Shown: positions 25,515-34,052 of the stretch, in pieces
Numbering within the stretch: the first letter of the stretch is position 1
Layout of the letters: each line of letters starts with the position of its first letter
Source of the DNA: Nocardia brasiliensis NBRC 14402
GTDB lineage: Bacteria > Actinomycetota > Actinomycetes > Mycobacteriales > Mycobacteriaceae
Length of the DNA: 64,000 nt
NCBI RefSeq assembly: GCF_000308475.2
Contig: NZ_BAFT02000060.1
Span: 1-64,000 of the forward strand
Direction: 5' to 3'
Translations under genes and position numbers: made by a program
The notes under the pieces: model-generated
Database searches by the model: none
Seen by the model: only the letters and a program-made list of their open reading frames with translations
What the model was told of the DNA's origin: nothing

Positions 25515-27125
25515 CTACGGTAGTTCGGCCGCCGCCAACTCGACGCCCCCGGCGGCAGGCACCGTTGGAGACGACGTGTACCGGTAGTGGTCGAGTGGGA
25601 AATGCCGGTTGCTCCAATACATTCCGAACTGGGTGGTCGCACGGAAGGCCGGTCCGTCCCCCTGGTAGTTGATGTAATAGGTGCGCGATTCCGCACAGCC
25701 TTGCTTGAACAGATAGGTGTTCTTGTTGCGGGCATACATGCGGGCGAAGTATTCCTCGTGCGGCTCCCGGCGGATCTCGGCCCGGGTGGCGCCGCGCCGC
25801 AACGCCTCGGCGATGACCCGGCTGCTGTGTGCGGCGGTGGCTTCGATGAGCGGGATCACCGAACCCGGCGCGTAGCCGTAGGGCCCGAAGATGTGGAACA
25901 TGTTGGGGAACCCGGGCACCGACACCCCCTCGTAGGCCTGGTACCGGTGGGTGTCCCAGTACTCCCCCAATTCGGTGCCGCCACAGCCGTATACGGGATA
26001 CGGCGGCGTAGCGCCCTTGTCCATCACCTGGAATCCGGTGGCGGTCACCACCATGTCGAACTCGCGATGTGTGCCGTCCGCGGTGACGATGCCCTGTTCG
26101 GTGCAGCGTTCGATCGCCGTGGTGACCAGGTCGACATGGGGCCGGGTGTAGGTCTTGAAATAGTTGTTGGAGATCGACGGGCGTTTGCACCCCAGCCGAT
26201 AGGTCGGGGTGAGTGCGCGGCGCAGGGCACTATCACGCACCTGGGTGAACAGATAGGCCTTCAGCGCCGCTTCACCCGCGCCGAGCACGGCCGAGGTCAG
26301 GCGCGGATAGTCCGACAACGCCAGGCCGATCCCGAGGAAAGCGTTCACGGCGACGTTGCCGACCAGCCGGACCGCCTGCTGGGTCGGCGGAAAGTCCAGT
26401 GCCCGATGACCGACCCGGCCCAACGCGAAGTCCGGTTTGGGCGCTACCCAGATGGCGGTCCGCTGGAAGACCGTCAGCTGCTCGACCTGCTCGGCCAGCC
26501 GCGGAATCACTTGCAGCGCAGTCGCTCCGGTACCGATCACCGCGACGCGTTTGCCGCGGTAGTCGTAGGAGTGATTCCAGCGCGCGGTGTGCATGAGCAT
26601 GCCCGTGTATCGATCGAGTCCCGCAATGGCGGGCGGCTTCGGCTGTTCGAGGACGCCGACGGCGCTCACCAGGAAGCGGGCGGTGATCTCGTCCCCGTCG
26701 GTGGTCAGCACCCGCCACTGATCGGCGGACTCGTCGAACCGTGCCCGCACCGCCCCGCAACCGAGCCGCAGTTTGTCGCGCAGGCCCTGCCGATCCGCCA
26801 CTTCTTCGGCGTAACGCTGGATCTCGGCGCCGGGCGCGAAGAACCGGGACCACCGGGAGCGCTGCTGAAACGAGAAGTTGTAGATCGGCGACGGAACATC
26901 CACGGCCACACCGGGATAGGTGTTGGCGTTCCAGGTGCCGCCGACCCGCTGCCACTTGTCGATGATCAGGAAGTTGTCGACGCCCGCGCGGCGCAGCGCC
27001 GCGCCGGTGCCGAGGCCGCCGAAACCCGCACCGATGACGAGCACGTCGTAGTCGGGTGTGCTGATGGAACGCATGAGAACTTGCCCGTGGTCGTGCGGCC
27101 GTTCCGGCCGGGGCGGTCGTGTCAT
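25515..27125 (-). CDS. Flavin-containing monooxygenase, Baeyer-Villiger type
   Basis: 536 aa. FAD Rossmann motif VLVIGAGFGGLGTG (about 28-41), NADP Rossmann motif VAVIGTGATALQVIP (about 195-209), and a Baeyer-Villiger-type fingerprint YTGMLMHTARW (about 174-184, F to Y at the first position, His kept). C-terminal ATGF motif in TATGFQVMDKG. It likely inserts oxygen into ketones using FAD and NADPH. Its ATG overlaps the stop of the upstream paralogue (ATGA), so both are translationally coupled; a downstream ATG at 27074 would start nearer the FAD motif. Confidence 0.87.
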   Translation of the reverse strand: MTRPPRPERPHDHGQVLMRSISTPDYDVLVIGAGFGGLGTGAALRRAGVDNFLIIDKWQRVGGTWNANTYPGVAVDVPSPIYNFSFQQRSRWSRFFAPGAEIQRYAEEVADRQGLRDKLRLGCGAVRARFDESADQWRVLTTDGDEITARFLVSAVGVLEQPKPPAIAGLDRYTGMLMHTARWNHSYDYRGKRVAVIGTGATALQVIPRLAEQVEQLTVFQRTAIWVAPKPDFALGRVGHRALDFPPTQQAVRLVGNVAVNAFLGIGLALSDYPRLTSAVLGAGEAALKAYLFTQVRDSALRRALTPTYRLGCKRPSISNNYFKTYTRPHVDLVTTAIERCTEQGIVTADGTHREFDMVVTATGFQVMDKGATPPYPVYGCGGTELGEYWDTHRYQAYEGVSVPGFPNMFHIFGPYGYAPGSVIPLIEATAAHSSRVIAEALRRGATRAEIRREPHEEYFARMYARNKNTYLFKQGCAESRTYYINYQGDGPAFRATTQFGMYWSNRHFPLDHYRYTSSPTVPAAGGVELAAAELP

Positions 27126-28666
27126 GCCGAAACTCCCGCCGGGGCCTGCATCTCGTACCGGTAGTCGTCGAGCGGGAACCGGCGGTTACCACGCCGGGCC
27201 TCGAAGAACCCCGAGGGCCGGACATAAGTGGTGTCGCCCTGCGAGTTCCGATAGTAGGTCGGCACATGGCCGTTGAGTTCGGCCAGGTAGTAGCGCAGCG
27301 ACTCGCCGCGCCGGTGCACCGTCCGGTGGTACGCGTCCGCGGCCTCCTTGCGCACCTCGCACCAGAGCGCACCCCGTCTGCGCGTCTCCGCGATCGCGCG
27401 CACGGCGTGGTCGGCGGTCATCTCCACGAACGCGTGCCACCCCGAACCGGTCCAGGAGTACGGGCCGACCAGGGTCCACCGGTTCGGCAGACCGTGCACC
27501 GATACGCTCTGATAGGCCTGCAGGCCTTCTTCACGATAGAACTTGGCTAAGTCGAATCCGTTGCGGCCCAGTATGGTTCCCGGTCGATACGTCTCCGGGT
27601 CGGAGAAGACCTCGTAACCGGTCGCCAGTATGAGTGCGTCCAACCGATGCAGCGCCTTGTCGCCGGTCCGAACTCCGGTCGGCGTGATCTTCTCGATCGG
27701 CGCCGTCACCAAGGCCACGTTGTCCCGGTTGTAGGCCTGCAGGTAGCTATTCGACAGGGTGGGCCGCTTCGCCACCGGGCCGAAGTCCGGCGTCAACGCC
27801 ACTCGGGTCGGCGCGTCGGTGACCACGCGCGCCAGATAGCGCCGGTACAGCGCCAGGCAGGCGGAGTCGAAACGGTCCATGGCCGGATGCACCACTCTCC
27901 CCGGCAACCCGACCACCCCACGCAACGCGAGATCGATCACCACCAGCGCACCGCCGTGCAGCGCCGGCTGGATTCCCGGGACTGCCAGAACCCGTTGCAG
28001 CGCAACCGGAATACGAAAGTCAGGCTTCGGCAACGACCAGACCGGGGTGCGCTGGAAGACCGTCAGCTTGCCGACCTGCGGGGCGATGGACGGAATGATC
28101 TGCACCGCACTGGCACCGGTGCCGATGATGCCCACCGCCTTGCCCGACAGGTCGTAGTCGTGATCCCAGCTGCTCGGGCGCAGGATCTTCCCTTTGAAGG
28201 CGGGCACACCGGCAATGCCCATCTCGGTCTTCGGCCGGACGAACGCGCCCACCGCGCTGATCACGAATCGGGCACTGACGGTGGACCCGTCGGCCAGGAA
28301 CAACCGCCAGTAGCCCGCATGCTCGTCCCACTCCTCCCGCTCGACCTCGGCGCCGAACCGCACCCGGTCGCGCACGCCGAAGCGACGCGCCACGTCGATG
28401 TGGTACCGCTCGACCTCGGCGCCATGCGGAAAGACTCTGCTCCAGTTGGCTTTTCGGGCGAAGGAATACTGGTAGGCCAGCGCCGGGATATCGACGCCGA
28501 GCCCCGGATAGTGGTTTTCGTGCCAGCTGCCGCCGACCTCGTCGGCGCGCTCCAGCACGACGAAATCCTCGATGCCCGCCCGGCGCAGTTTCACACCCGC
28601 CGCGATACCGCCCGGACCCGCCCCGATCACGGCGACCTCGTACAGCGGCGCTGCTGTCTCGTTCAT
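27122..28666 (-). CDS. Flavin-containing monooxygenase with altered Baeyer-Villiger fingerprint
   Basis: 514 aa paralogue of the downstream gene. FAD motif VAVIGAGPGGIAAG (11-24), NADP motif VGIIGTGASAVQIIP (about 177-191), closing ATGYEVFSD. The fingerprint reads FKGKILRPSSW: the His of FxGxxxHxxxW is Arg, so catalysis may differ from that of its partner. ATG 28666 is chosen because ACAGGAC precedes it and the FAD motif follows at once. First gene of a two-gene operon behind the promoter at 28831-28859. Confidence 0.86.
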   Translation of the reverse strand: MNETAAPLYEVAVIGAGPGGIAAGVKLRRAGIEDFVVLERADEVGGSWHENHYPGLGVDIPALAYQYSFARKANWSRVFPHGAEVERYHIDVARRFGVRDRVRFGAEVEREEWDEHAGYWRLFLADGSTVSARFVISAVGAFVRPKTEMGIAGVPAFKGKILRPSSWDHDYDLSGKAVGIIGTGASAVQIIPSIAPQVGKLTVFQRTPVWSLPKPDFRIPVALQRVLAVPGIQPALHGGALVVIDLALRGVVGLPGRVVHPAMDRFDSACLALYRRYLARVVTDAPTRVALTPDFGPVAKRPTLSNSYLQAYNRDNVALVTAPIEKITPTGVRTGDKALHRLDALILATGYEVFSDPETYRPGTILGRNGFDLAKFYREEGLQAYQSVSVHGLPNRWTLVGPYSWTGSGWHAFVEMTADHAVRAIAETRRRGALWCEVRKEAADAYHRTVHRRGESLRYYLAELNGHVPTYYRNSQGDTTYVRPSGFFEARRGNRRFPLDDYRYEMQAPAGVSA

Positions 28667-28721
28667 GTCCTGTCCCGCTTCGTGATCCGGTGCAGTCGCC
28701 CGATGCCGCCGCCCGTGCCTG

Positions 28722-28784
28722 TCACCGCCACCGCCATGGCCTACGACCCGAACGGGGAAGGACATCCAGAGGTACAGAGATCAT
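28722..28784 (-). CDS. Putative 20-aa leader peptide of the monooxygenase operon
   Basis: ATG 28784 has a strong CAGGAG site 7 bases upstream and opens a 20-codon frame, MISVPLDVLP followed by a basic Trp-containing end (RRPWRWR), then TGA at 28722, 55 bases before the monooxygenase ATG. It lies directly downstream of the predicted promoter. It may be a leader peptide or upstream ORF; chance is not excluded. Confidence 0.35.
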   Translation of the reverse strand: MISVPLDVLPRSGRRPWRWR

Positions 28785-28830
28785 GGCGCGACTCCTGTGT
28801 CGTCCGCGTAAAAAGCGACGGGTGCCCTCC

Positions 28831-28859
28831 AAAATAGACTGTCTCAGACACCGACGCAA
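28831..28859 (-). promoter_or_regulatory. Promoter with palindromic operator for the monooxygenase operon
   Basis: On the minus strand TTGCGT (28859-28854) and TATTTT (28836-28831) are 17 bases apart. Between them lies TGTCTCAGACA (28840-28850), a palindrome with 5-base arms, in the classic repressor position. It drives the leader ORF and the two monooxygenases. The remainder of 28667-29033 shows no other gene. Confidence 0.45.
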
Positions 28860-29033
28860 GGTTTGGGCACAACGACCACCCTCGGCCGACATCGAATGCC
28901 GCATCCTTGCGCCGCTCGGTGGCTGAGCCCACCGACTGTGTCATTCGACCGGCCTACAGAATTCCCTTGTGCGCCAACATGTCCCACGTTCGGCCGATAC
29001 CGCCGGCCCGGCGCGGGTGACACCGTGGTGCGC

Positions 29034-29324
29034 ATGGACGCAACTCTCATCGGCATCATCCTCGGCCTCACCTACATCACCGCCGGGATCATCGTCTGCA
29101 AGATCTACTACCGCAAGCGGCACGGGGTGCCGCTGAAGGTGATCAACGGCGGCCCCGCGTTGTTCTTCACGCCCGCTTACTATTTGGCGTGGGTCTGGCC
29201 ACTGGCTTTCGTCCTGCCCACTCTGAAAGATCCGACCCCGTGCACCCACGTCGCGCACATCGAGGCCCGCGCCCGGATCAATGCGGCAGCCGAGATGTAC
29301 GAGGCGGAACGACGCCACCGGTGA
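29034..29324 (+). CDS. Small two-span membrane protein
   Basis: 96 aa. First membrane helix about 3-22 (LIGIILGLTYITAGIIVCKI), a short basic hairpin YYRKRHGVP, second helix about 44-62 (ALFFTPAYYLAWVWPLAFVL), then a soluble tail with HIEARARINAAAEMYEAERRHR, likely helical. No family recognised. ATG 29034 is nearest the first helix; GTG 29025 is an alternative. Monocistronic and convergent with the amidase gene. Confidence 0.6.
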   Translation: MDATLIGIILGLTYITAGIIVCKIYYRKRHGVPLKVINGGPALFFTPAYYLAWVWPLAFVLPTLKDPTPCTHVAHIEARARINAAAEMYEAERRHR

Positions 29325-29326
29325 CC

Positions 29327-29343
29327 GGCGCGGCCTGCCACGG
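29327..29343. repeat. 17-bp motif shared with 32500-32516
   Basis: GGCGCGGCCTGCCACGG is found here and again, identical, at 32500-32516. Both copies lie in short gaps between convergent genes. Confidence 0.5.
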
Positions 29344-29355
29344 CACGCCTAGGAG

Positions 29356-30840
29356 CTACGCGGGTTCGGGCGGCTCGAGCTGCGCCCACGGCTGGGCTGT
29401 CTCGAGCTGCGCGGCCAGTTGCAGCAGCAGGAACTCGCTGCCGAGAGCGCCGACGAACTGACTGCCGAGCGGTAGGCCGTCGGCCGTGCGATGCAGCGGC
29501 ACGCTCATCGCCGGTCGGCCGGTGACGTTGGCCAGCGGTGTGAACGGCACCGGGGTCAGGTTGGCCCGCACGATCTTGCGGTAGATTGGGCTACGTGTAA
29601 TGGCCGGGCCCGCACCGACTTCCAGCAGCGCCCCGAGGATCTTCGCCAGTGCCGCAGGCGGTTTGGTCTGGCCGATGCGCAGTGGCGGCGCGGCGATGGT
29701 CGGGGTGAGCCACAGGTCGTAGGTGTCGTGGAATGCGGCCAGCGCTCGTCCGTGGGTGTTCCAGCCCTCGTGCGCTTCGAGCAGGGCCGTCACGGTCTGC
29801 GCGCGCCCGGCCGCCGCCGCGGCCCGGGTGGTGATATCGAACGCGGAGTCAGGCGCACCGCTGATCCGCCGGGCCTTGGCCAATTTCGTCGCGAGATTGG
29901 CGGTCCACACGGCCATGAAATCGTGGGCCAACTGCTCGCCATCGATCCGCGGCGCGGCGGGTTCCACGTGATGGCCCAGCTCTTCCAGCAGTGCTGCGGT
30001 GTGCTCGACCGCCCGCACGGCTTCTGCGTGAACCGTTGTGCCCAAAGGCGATTCGGAGCTGAACCCGATGCGCAGCGGTCGCGGTGAGGTGCTCACCGCC
30101 GTGGCGTAGGGCTGCTCGGCGCGCGCGGACAGGTAGGGGCCACCGGGATCGGGCGCACTCAGCACATCGAGCATGACCGCCGTGTCGCGGACACTGCGCG
30201 ACAGCACGCCACTGGTGGAGGCGCCGAAGATGTTCTCGGCCGCGTCCGGACCGGCCGGAACCATCCCGCGCCCCGGCTTCAGGCCGAACAATCCGGTGCA
30301 GGCCGCGGGAACCCGGATCGACCCGCCGCCGTCACTGGCGCCGGCCATCGGCACGATCCCCGCCGCGACCGCGGCCGCCGCGCCCCCGGACGACCCGCCC
30401 GGCGACCGGTCGAGATCCCAGGGATTCCTGGTCGCGCCGAAGGTTCCGGTCTCGGTGACCGCTACGGCCCCGAACTCGGGTGTGGTGGTCTTGCCGAAAA
30501 CGACCAGGCCGGCGTCGATCCACCGCTGCACCACGATGCTGTGGTGGGTGGCGTCGATCTTGCGCAACGGACCGGTGCCCGCGGAGGTCGGATACCCCGC
30601 GAAATCCTGGCCCAGATCCTTCAGCAAGAAGGGCACCCCCGCGAAGGGCCCCGTCGACGGCGCGGCCGCGGCCGCCCGCCCGGCCTCGGCCATCAGCAGG
30701 CTCACCGCGTTGATACCGGGATCGACCTGCGCGCAACGGTCCAGAGCGACCTGCAACAGTTCGGCCGGTTGCACTTCGCCCTTGGCCACCAGTTCCGCCA
30801 GGCCGACTGCGTCATATGTCCGATATTCGTTGTACCGCAT
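29356..30840 (-). CDS. Amidase-signature family enzyme
   Basis: 494 aa. The Ser-Ser-Lys triad of the amidase signature family is visible: Lys74 in FLLKDL, cis-Ser in SPGGSSGG (150-151), nucleophile Ser174 in GASDGGGSIRVPAAC. C-terminal NVTGRPAMSVPLH is also typical. It hydrolyses an amide, carbamate or nitrile-derived amide in the cytoplasm; the substrate is unknown. ATG 30840 (MRYNEYRTYDAVGLAELV) gives the normal family N-terminus; 14 more codons upstream are open. It ends the minus-strand pair headed by the TetR gene 59 bases upstream, so it may be co-transcribed with that regulator. Confidence 0.88.
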   Translation of the reverse strand: MRYNEYRTYDAVGLAELVAKGEVQPAELLQVALDRCAQVDPGINAVSLLMAEAGRAAAAAPSTGPFAGVPFLLKDLGQDFAGYPTSAGTGPLRKIDATHHSIVVQRWIDAGLVVFGKTTTPEFGAVAVTETGTFGATRNPWDLDRSPGGSSGGAAAAVAAGIVPMAGASDGGGSIRVPAACTGLFGLKPGRGMVPAGPDAAENIFGASTSGVLSRSVRDTAVMLDVLSAPDPGGPYLSARAEQPYATAVSTSPRPLRIGFSSESPLGTTVHAEAVRAVEHTAALLEELGHHVEPAAPRIDGEQLAHDFMAVWTANLATKLAKARRISGAPDSAFDITTRAAAAAGRAQTVTALLEAHEGWNTHGRALAAFHDTYDLWLTPTIAAPPLRIGQTKPPAALAKILGALLEVGAGPAITRSPIYRKIVRANLTPVPFTPLANVTGRPAMSVPLHRTADGLPLGSQFVGALGSEFLLLQLAAQLETAQPWAQLEPPEPA

Positions 30841-30899
30841 GGGTTTTCCCTTCCGCCGTGCACACCATCGGTGGCTGGACAATAACCTGCCCGGCTACC

Positions 30900-31541
30900 T
30901 CACGCCGCGCCGAGGTGAGCGAGGGCGGCAATGAGACGGTCGGCGATGTCCGCGGGCCACGGAAAGGACGGCGCGACCACCCGCTGATGCGCGAGCCCGT
31001 GCAGTCCCAGCCACAGCGCCACCGCATCCGCGGCCGGATCGGTACTGCTGGAAACGCCGGCGGCGACACAGTCGGCGAGCGCCGCGGCGAGCAGGTGCAG
31101 GCTCTCGTCCCCGAGCATCGCCATCTCGCTCTCCGACACCGAACTGTCGCCGAGATCGGGCACCCAGACCCCGCCGAACATGGTGCGATAAGGCCCGGGT
31201 CGCGCCTGCGCGAAGTCCAGATACCCGTGACAGACCGCCGCGAGCCGCGCCCTGGGCGACTCGCCCGCAGCGTCGAACGCGGCACGCAGCTGTCGCGCCA
31301 TCTCGCCGAAGGCGTCCTGCGCCACGGCCAGCATGATCGCCGGCTGGTCCGGGAAGTGCCGGTAGATCGAGGGCGCCGCGATGCCCGCGCGCCGCGCGAC
31401 CGAGCGCAAGGTGATGGCGCTCGCGTCACCGGTTTCGTCGAGCAGCGCGACCGCCGCCGCCACGATCTCGTCCCGCAGTCGCGCACCCTCACCGCGCGGG
31501 TTGCGGGATCGGACAGGTGCCGAAGTCTCGTTCTTGCCCAT
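30900..31541 (-). CDS. TetR-family regulator, paralogue of 39129-39770
   Basis: 213 aa. N-terminal HTH (about 20-65) with recognition helix SVARRAGIAAPSIYRHF; ligand domain of the TetR_C_13/25 kind with GYLDFAQARPGPYRTMFGG and LWLGLHGLAHQRV. It shares most residues, including an identical recognition helix, with the TetR at 39129. It is divergent from an SDR gene; three 14-bp palindromes (31565-31623) lie between, so it probably represses itself, the SDR and possibly the amidase. ATG 31541 (MGKNET) is used; seven in-frame residues upstream would run into the operator. Confidence 0.88.
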   Translation of the reverse strand: MGKNETSAPVRSRNPRGEGARLRDEIVAAAVALLDETGDASAITLRSVARRAGIAAPSIYRHFPDQPAIMLAVAQDAFGEMARQLRAAFDAAGESPRARLAAVCHGYLDFAQARPGPYRTMFGGVWVPDLGDSSVSESEMAMLGDESLHLLAAALADCVAAGVSSSTDPAADAVALWLGLHGLAHQRVVAPSFPWPADIADRLIAALAHLGAA

Positions 31542-31564
31542 GCGTCTCACCTTACAACACAAAA

Positions 31565-31623
31565 CTTACATATGTTATCCCTTGCCTTCAGTTAACTAAC
31601 AGTCGTAGCCTTACGTCCGTTAA
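31565..31623. promoter_or_regulatory. Triple TetR operator block, copy 1
   Basis: Three palindromes of the form CTWAC-N4-GTWRN: CTTACATATGTTAT (31565-31578), CTAACAGTCGTAGC (31596-31609) and CTTACGTCCGTTAA (31610-31623). The second and third abut; the first is 31 bases upstream of the second. The same three elements with the same spacing occur at 39794-39852 before the paralogous TetR. Placed between the divergent TetR and SDR genes, they are the expected operators. Confidence 0.75.
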
Positions 31624-31654
31624 TTGAGGATGTAGTGGCAAAAGGATGGATCGA

Positions 31655-32461
31655 ATGAGCAAGGTGTGGTTCATAACCGGCGTTTCGCGCGGACTCGGCC
31701 GGGAGTGGGCGGCAGCCGCGCTGGAACGAGGCGATCAGGTCGCGGGCACCGCTCGCGATCTGACGGCACTGGCCGCGCAGGCCGCCGAGTTCCCGGCGAC
31801 CTTCTTACCGTTGCAGCTGGACGTGACGGATCGGGCCGGTGTGCACGCCGCGGTCGAGCAGGCCGTACAGCATTTCGGGCACCTCGACGTCGTCGTGAAC
31901 AACGCCGGGTACGCGCAGTTCGGCATGGTGGAGGAGCTCACCGAGGAGCAGATCCGAGCCGAATTGGAGACCAATCTGCTCGGGCCACTGTGGGTTACGC
32001 AGGCGGCACTTCCCTTCCTGCGCGCCCGCGGGGCCGGGCACATCATTCAGGTCTCCAGCGTCTGGGGACTGCTGGCCGCAGCGAACACCGGCGCGTACAG
32101 CGCCTCGAAGTGGGCGCTCGAAGGGTTGTCCCAGGCACTGGCCGACGAGGTCGCGGGTTTCGGCATCCACGTCACCGTGCTCGAACCCGCCAGCTACGAC
32201 ACCGGGTTCACGCTTACCCGATTCACCACGGCGAACGCGGCTTACGATCCTGCCCGCGCGGCCATCGACTATACGGATCAACCGCTCGGCGCACCGCGTG
32301 CGACCCGATCCGCTCTGCTGGCGGTCGTCGACGCCGGCAAGCCACCGCGGCGGCTGCTGCTCGGGCAGGGGGCGTTGCGCTACGTCACCACGGAATACGA
32401 AGCGCGCCTGGCGCTGTGGCGCGAGTGGGCCTCGGTCAGCGAAGCGGCACAGGGTAATTGA
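31655..32461 (+). CDS. Short-chain dehydrogenase/reductase
   Basis: 268 aa classical SDR. Cofactor motif ITGVSRGLG (7-15), NNAG (82-85), catalytic Ser near 134-135, Tyr148 and Lys152 in YSASK, and PASYDTGF after the active site. NADP(H)-dependent oxidation or reduction of a carbonyl/alcohol. ATG 31655 has AAAGGA 8 bases upstream; ATG 31646 overlaps that site. Divergent from and presumably controlled by the adjacent TetR. Confidence 0.88.
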   Translation: MSKVWFITGVSRGLGREWAAAALERGDQVAGTARDLTALAAQAAEFPATFLPLQLDVTDRAGVHAAVEQAVQHFGHLDVVVNNAGYAQFGMVEELTEEQIRAELETNLLGPLWVTQAALPFLRARGAGHIIQVSSVWGLLAAANTGAYSASKWALEGLSQALADEVAGFGIHVTVLEPASYDTGFTLTRFTTANAAYDPARAAIDYTDQPLGAPRATRSALLAVVDAGKPPRRLLLGQGALRYVTTEYEARLALWREWASVSEAAQGN

Positions 32462-32499
32462 CCAACAACAGGAAGGCCCCTCGCGCTGCATGGTCGCGC

Positions 32500-32516
32500 G
32501 GCGCGGCCTGCCACGG
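32500..32516. repeat. 17-bp motif shared with 29327-29343
   Basis: Second identical copy of GGCGCGGCCTGCCACGG, again between the ends of convergent genes (SDR and quinone oxidoreductase). Confidence 0.5.
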
Positions 32517-32525
32517 TGCCGATGC

Positions 32526-33509
32526 TTACGGGATCAGCACCAGTTTGCCCGGCGCGTGTCCGGCGAGCCCGGCCTGGTGCGCCTGCGCCGCTTCCGACAG
32601 GGGATAGACGCTGTCGATCAGAATCTCCAAATCGACTGCGCGTGCGGCCAGTCCGGCCCGGGCGGCGTTGCGGAACTCGGTGCCCGCATCCTGACCGGGT
32701 CCATAGCCGAGCACCTTGATACCGGCGGCGACGTGACGATCACCGCCCGCGATCGAGACGAGGCGTCGCCGATCGGCGACGACTGCCAGCGAGGTGTCGA
32801 ACGCCTCGTCGCTGCCCGCGCAGTCGATCGCCGCGGTGACGGTACCGGGTGCGGCGGCCCTGACGCGGTCGAGCAGTCCCGTGCCGTAGCTCACCGGAAT
32901 CGCGCCGAGCCGTTGCAGCAGTGCGTGATTGCGGGCGCTGGCGGTGGCGATCACCGTCGCGCCCGCCGCCACGGCCAACTGCACGACCAGCAGCCCGACC
33001 CCACCGGAACCGCCGTGGACGAGCAGCGTGTCACCGTCGTGCACACCCGCGGCGTGCAACGCATGCATCGCGGTCAGGCCTGCCAGCATCAAGGCCCCGG
33101 CCGCCGGCCAGTCCAGTCCGGCGGGCTTCGGTATCAGCGAACTCACCGGCGCCGTAACGTAATCGGCGTAGGCACCGGTGATCGGGTACACGATGACCTC
33201 GGCGCCGACCGCCACCTCCGTGACGGTCGAACCGACCGCGGTGACGACGCCGGCGCACTCGAGGCCGAGCCGGGGCAGGTTCTCGGCGAGCCCGGCCGCG
33301 CCCTTCTCGTCGTCGTCGACCTCGTGGAACGAACCACTGTAGATCTTCCAATCGATGGGGTTCACGCCGGCGGCCCGCACCTGCACGACGACCCCGTCGG
33401 CATCCGGTTGCGATATCTGCGTTTCGACGATCTCGAGGACGTCCGGCGATCCGTACTTGCGCGGCCGTACGATCCTGCCCACGGCCACCGGTTCCTGATT
33501 GCGGTTCAT
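32526..33509 (-). CDS. Zinc-independent quinone oxidoreductase (MDR family)
   Basis: 327 aa. GroES-like N-terminal domain with RAAGVNPIDWKIYSG (about 42-56), NADPH-binding Rossmann motif HGGSGGVGLLVVQLA (about 149-163), and the C-terminal AAQAHQAGLAGHAPGKLVLIP that closes quinone-reductase-like MDR proteins. Catalytic Zn ligands are absent. ATG 33509 (MNRNQEPVAVGRI) gives the family N-terminus. Followed upstream by the STAS gene on the same strand. Confidence 0.85.
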   Translation of the reverse strand: MNRNQEPVAVGRIVRPRKYGSPDVLEIVETQISQPDADGVVVQVRAAGVNPIDWKIYSGSFHEVDDDEKGAAGLAENLPRLGLECAGVVTAVGSTVTEVAVGAEVIVYPITGAYADYVTAPVSSLIPKPAGLDWPAAGALMLAGLTAMHALHAAGVHDGDTLLVHGGSGGVGLLVVQLAVAAGATVIATASARNHALLQRLGAIPVSYGTGLLDRVRAAAPGTVTAAIDCAGSDEAFDTSLAVVADRRRLVSIAGGDRHVAAGIKVLGYGPGQDAGTEFRNAARAGLAARAVDLEILIDSVYPLSEAAQAHQAGLAGHAPGKLVLIP

Positions 33510-33597
33510 GCACTCAGTCTCGAGGCAGCCGGGATTGATGTCTACTGCAATCTCTGCAACGAATACTTGCACCCAGCGCACATGAACCGCGCTGGAT

Positions 33598-33960
33598 TCA
33601 CGCGACGCTCGGGTCCTCGTCCGGCGACAGCGCGCCGTCCAGGGTGTCGAACACCGTGAGAACCTGGTCCAGGCCCGTCACCTCGATCGGTCGGCGCACC
33701 TGCGGCGACGCCACGACGCGCAGTTCGCGCCGCGGCACGGACTCCAGCGCGAACAGCAGTGCGCTGAGCCCGGCGGAACCGAAGAACCCGACGTCGGACA
33801 GATCCATGACGAGCACCTCCGATCCGGCGTCGAGCGCCGCCTCGATCCCGGCACGTAACAGCGTCACGGAGGCGGCGTCGACTTCACCGCCGACGGTCAG
33901 TACCGCCGTCGCCGCGTCCTGTTCCAGATGTGTTCGCAATACTCGCGATTCGGTACTCAT
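33598..33960 (-). CDS. STAS-domain anti-sigma-factor antagonist
   Basis: 120 aa single STAS domain: AVLTVGGEVDAASVTLLRAGIEAAL (19-43) and VMDLSDVGFFGSAGLSALL (51-69). Ser62 aligns with the phosphorylated Ser of SpoIIAA/RsbV, with Gly in place of the preceding Asp. Such proteins release a sigma factor by binding its anti-sigma kinase when unphosphorylated. No kinase or sigma gene is adjacent. The ATG lacks its own ribosome site and overlaps the stop of an 18-codon ORF that has a strong one, so translation is probably coupled. Confidence 0.85.
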   Translation of the reverse strand: MSTESRVLRTHLEQDAATAVLTVGGEVDAASVTLLRAGIEAALDAGSEVLVMDLSDVGFFGSAGLSALLFALESVPRRELRVVASPQVRRPIEVTGLDQVLTVFDTLDGALSPDEDPSVA

Positions 33961-34013
33961 CGGGTAACCGCCGGCGCGGTGCCACCGCGCAGCTCGGCAG
34001 TGCGCATGGTCAT
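33957..34013 (-). CDS. 18-aa leader ORF coupled to the STAS gene
   Basis: GAGGAGG stands 6 bases before ATG 34013; the frame MTMRTAELRGGTAPAVTR ends in TGA at 33957-33959, sharing ATGA with the STAS start. The STAS gene has no Shine-Dalgarno of its own. The layout is typical of translational coupling through a short leader ORF; the peptide itself may have no function. Confidence 0.55.
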   Translation of the reverse strand: MTMRTAELRGGTAPAVTR

Positions 34014-34052
34014 GAGAAACCTCCTCGCACAGATGTTCTGACTATCGTCGGG

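Noticed and set aside
25587..27164. 525-codon + strand frame antisense to the first monooxygenase
   Set aside because: Composition of a mirror frame; the monooxygenase motifs are on the minus strand.
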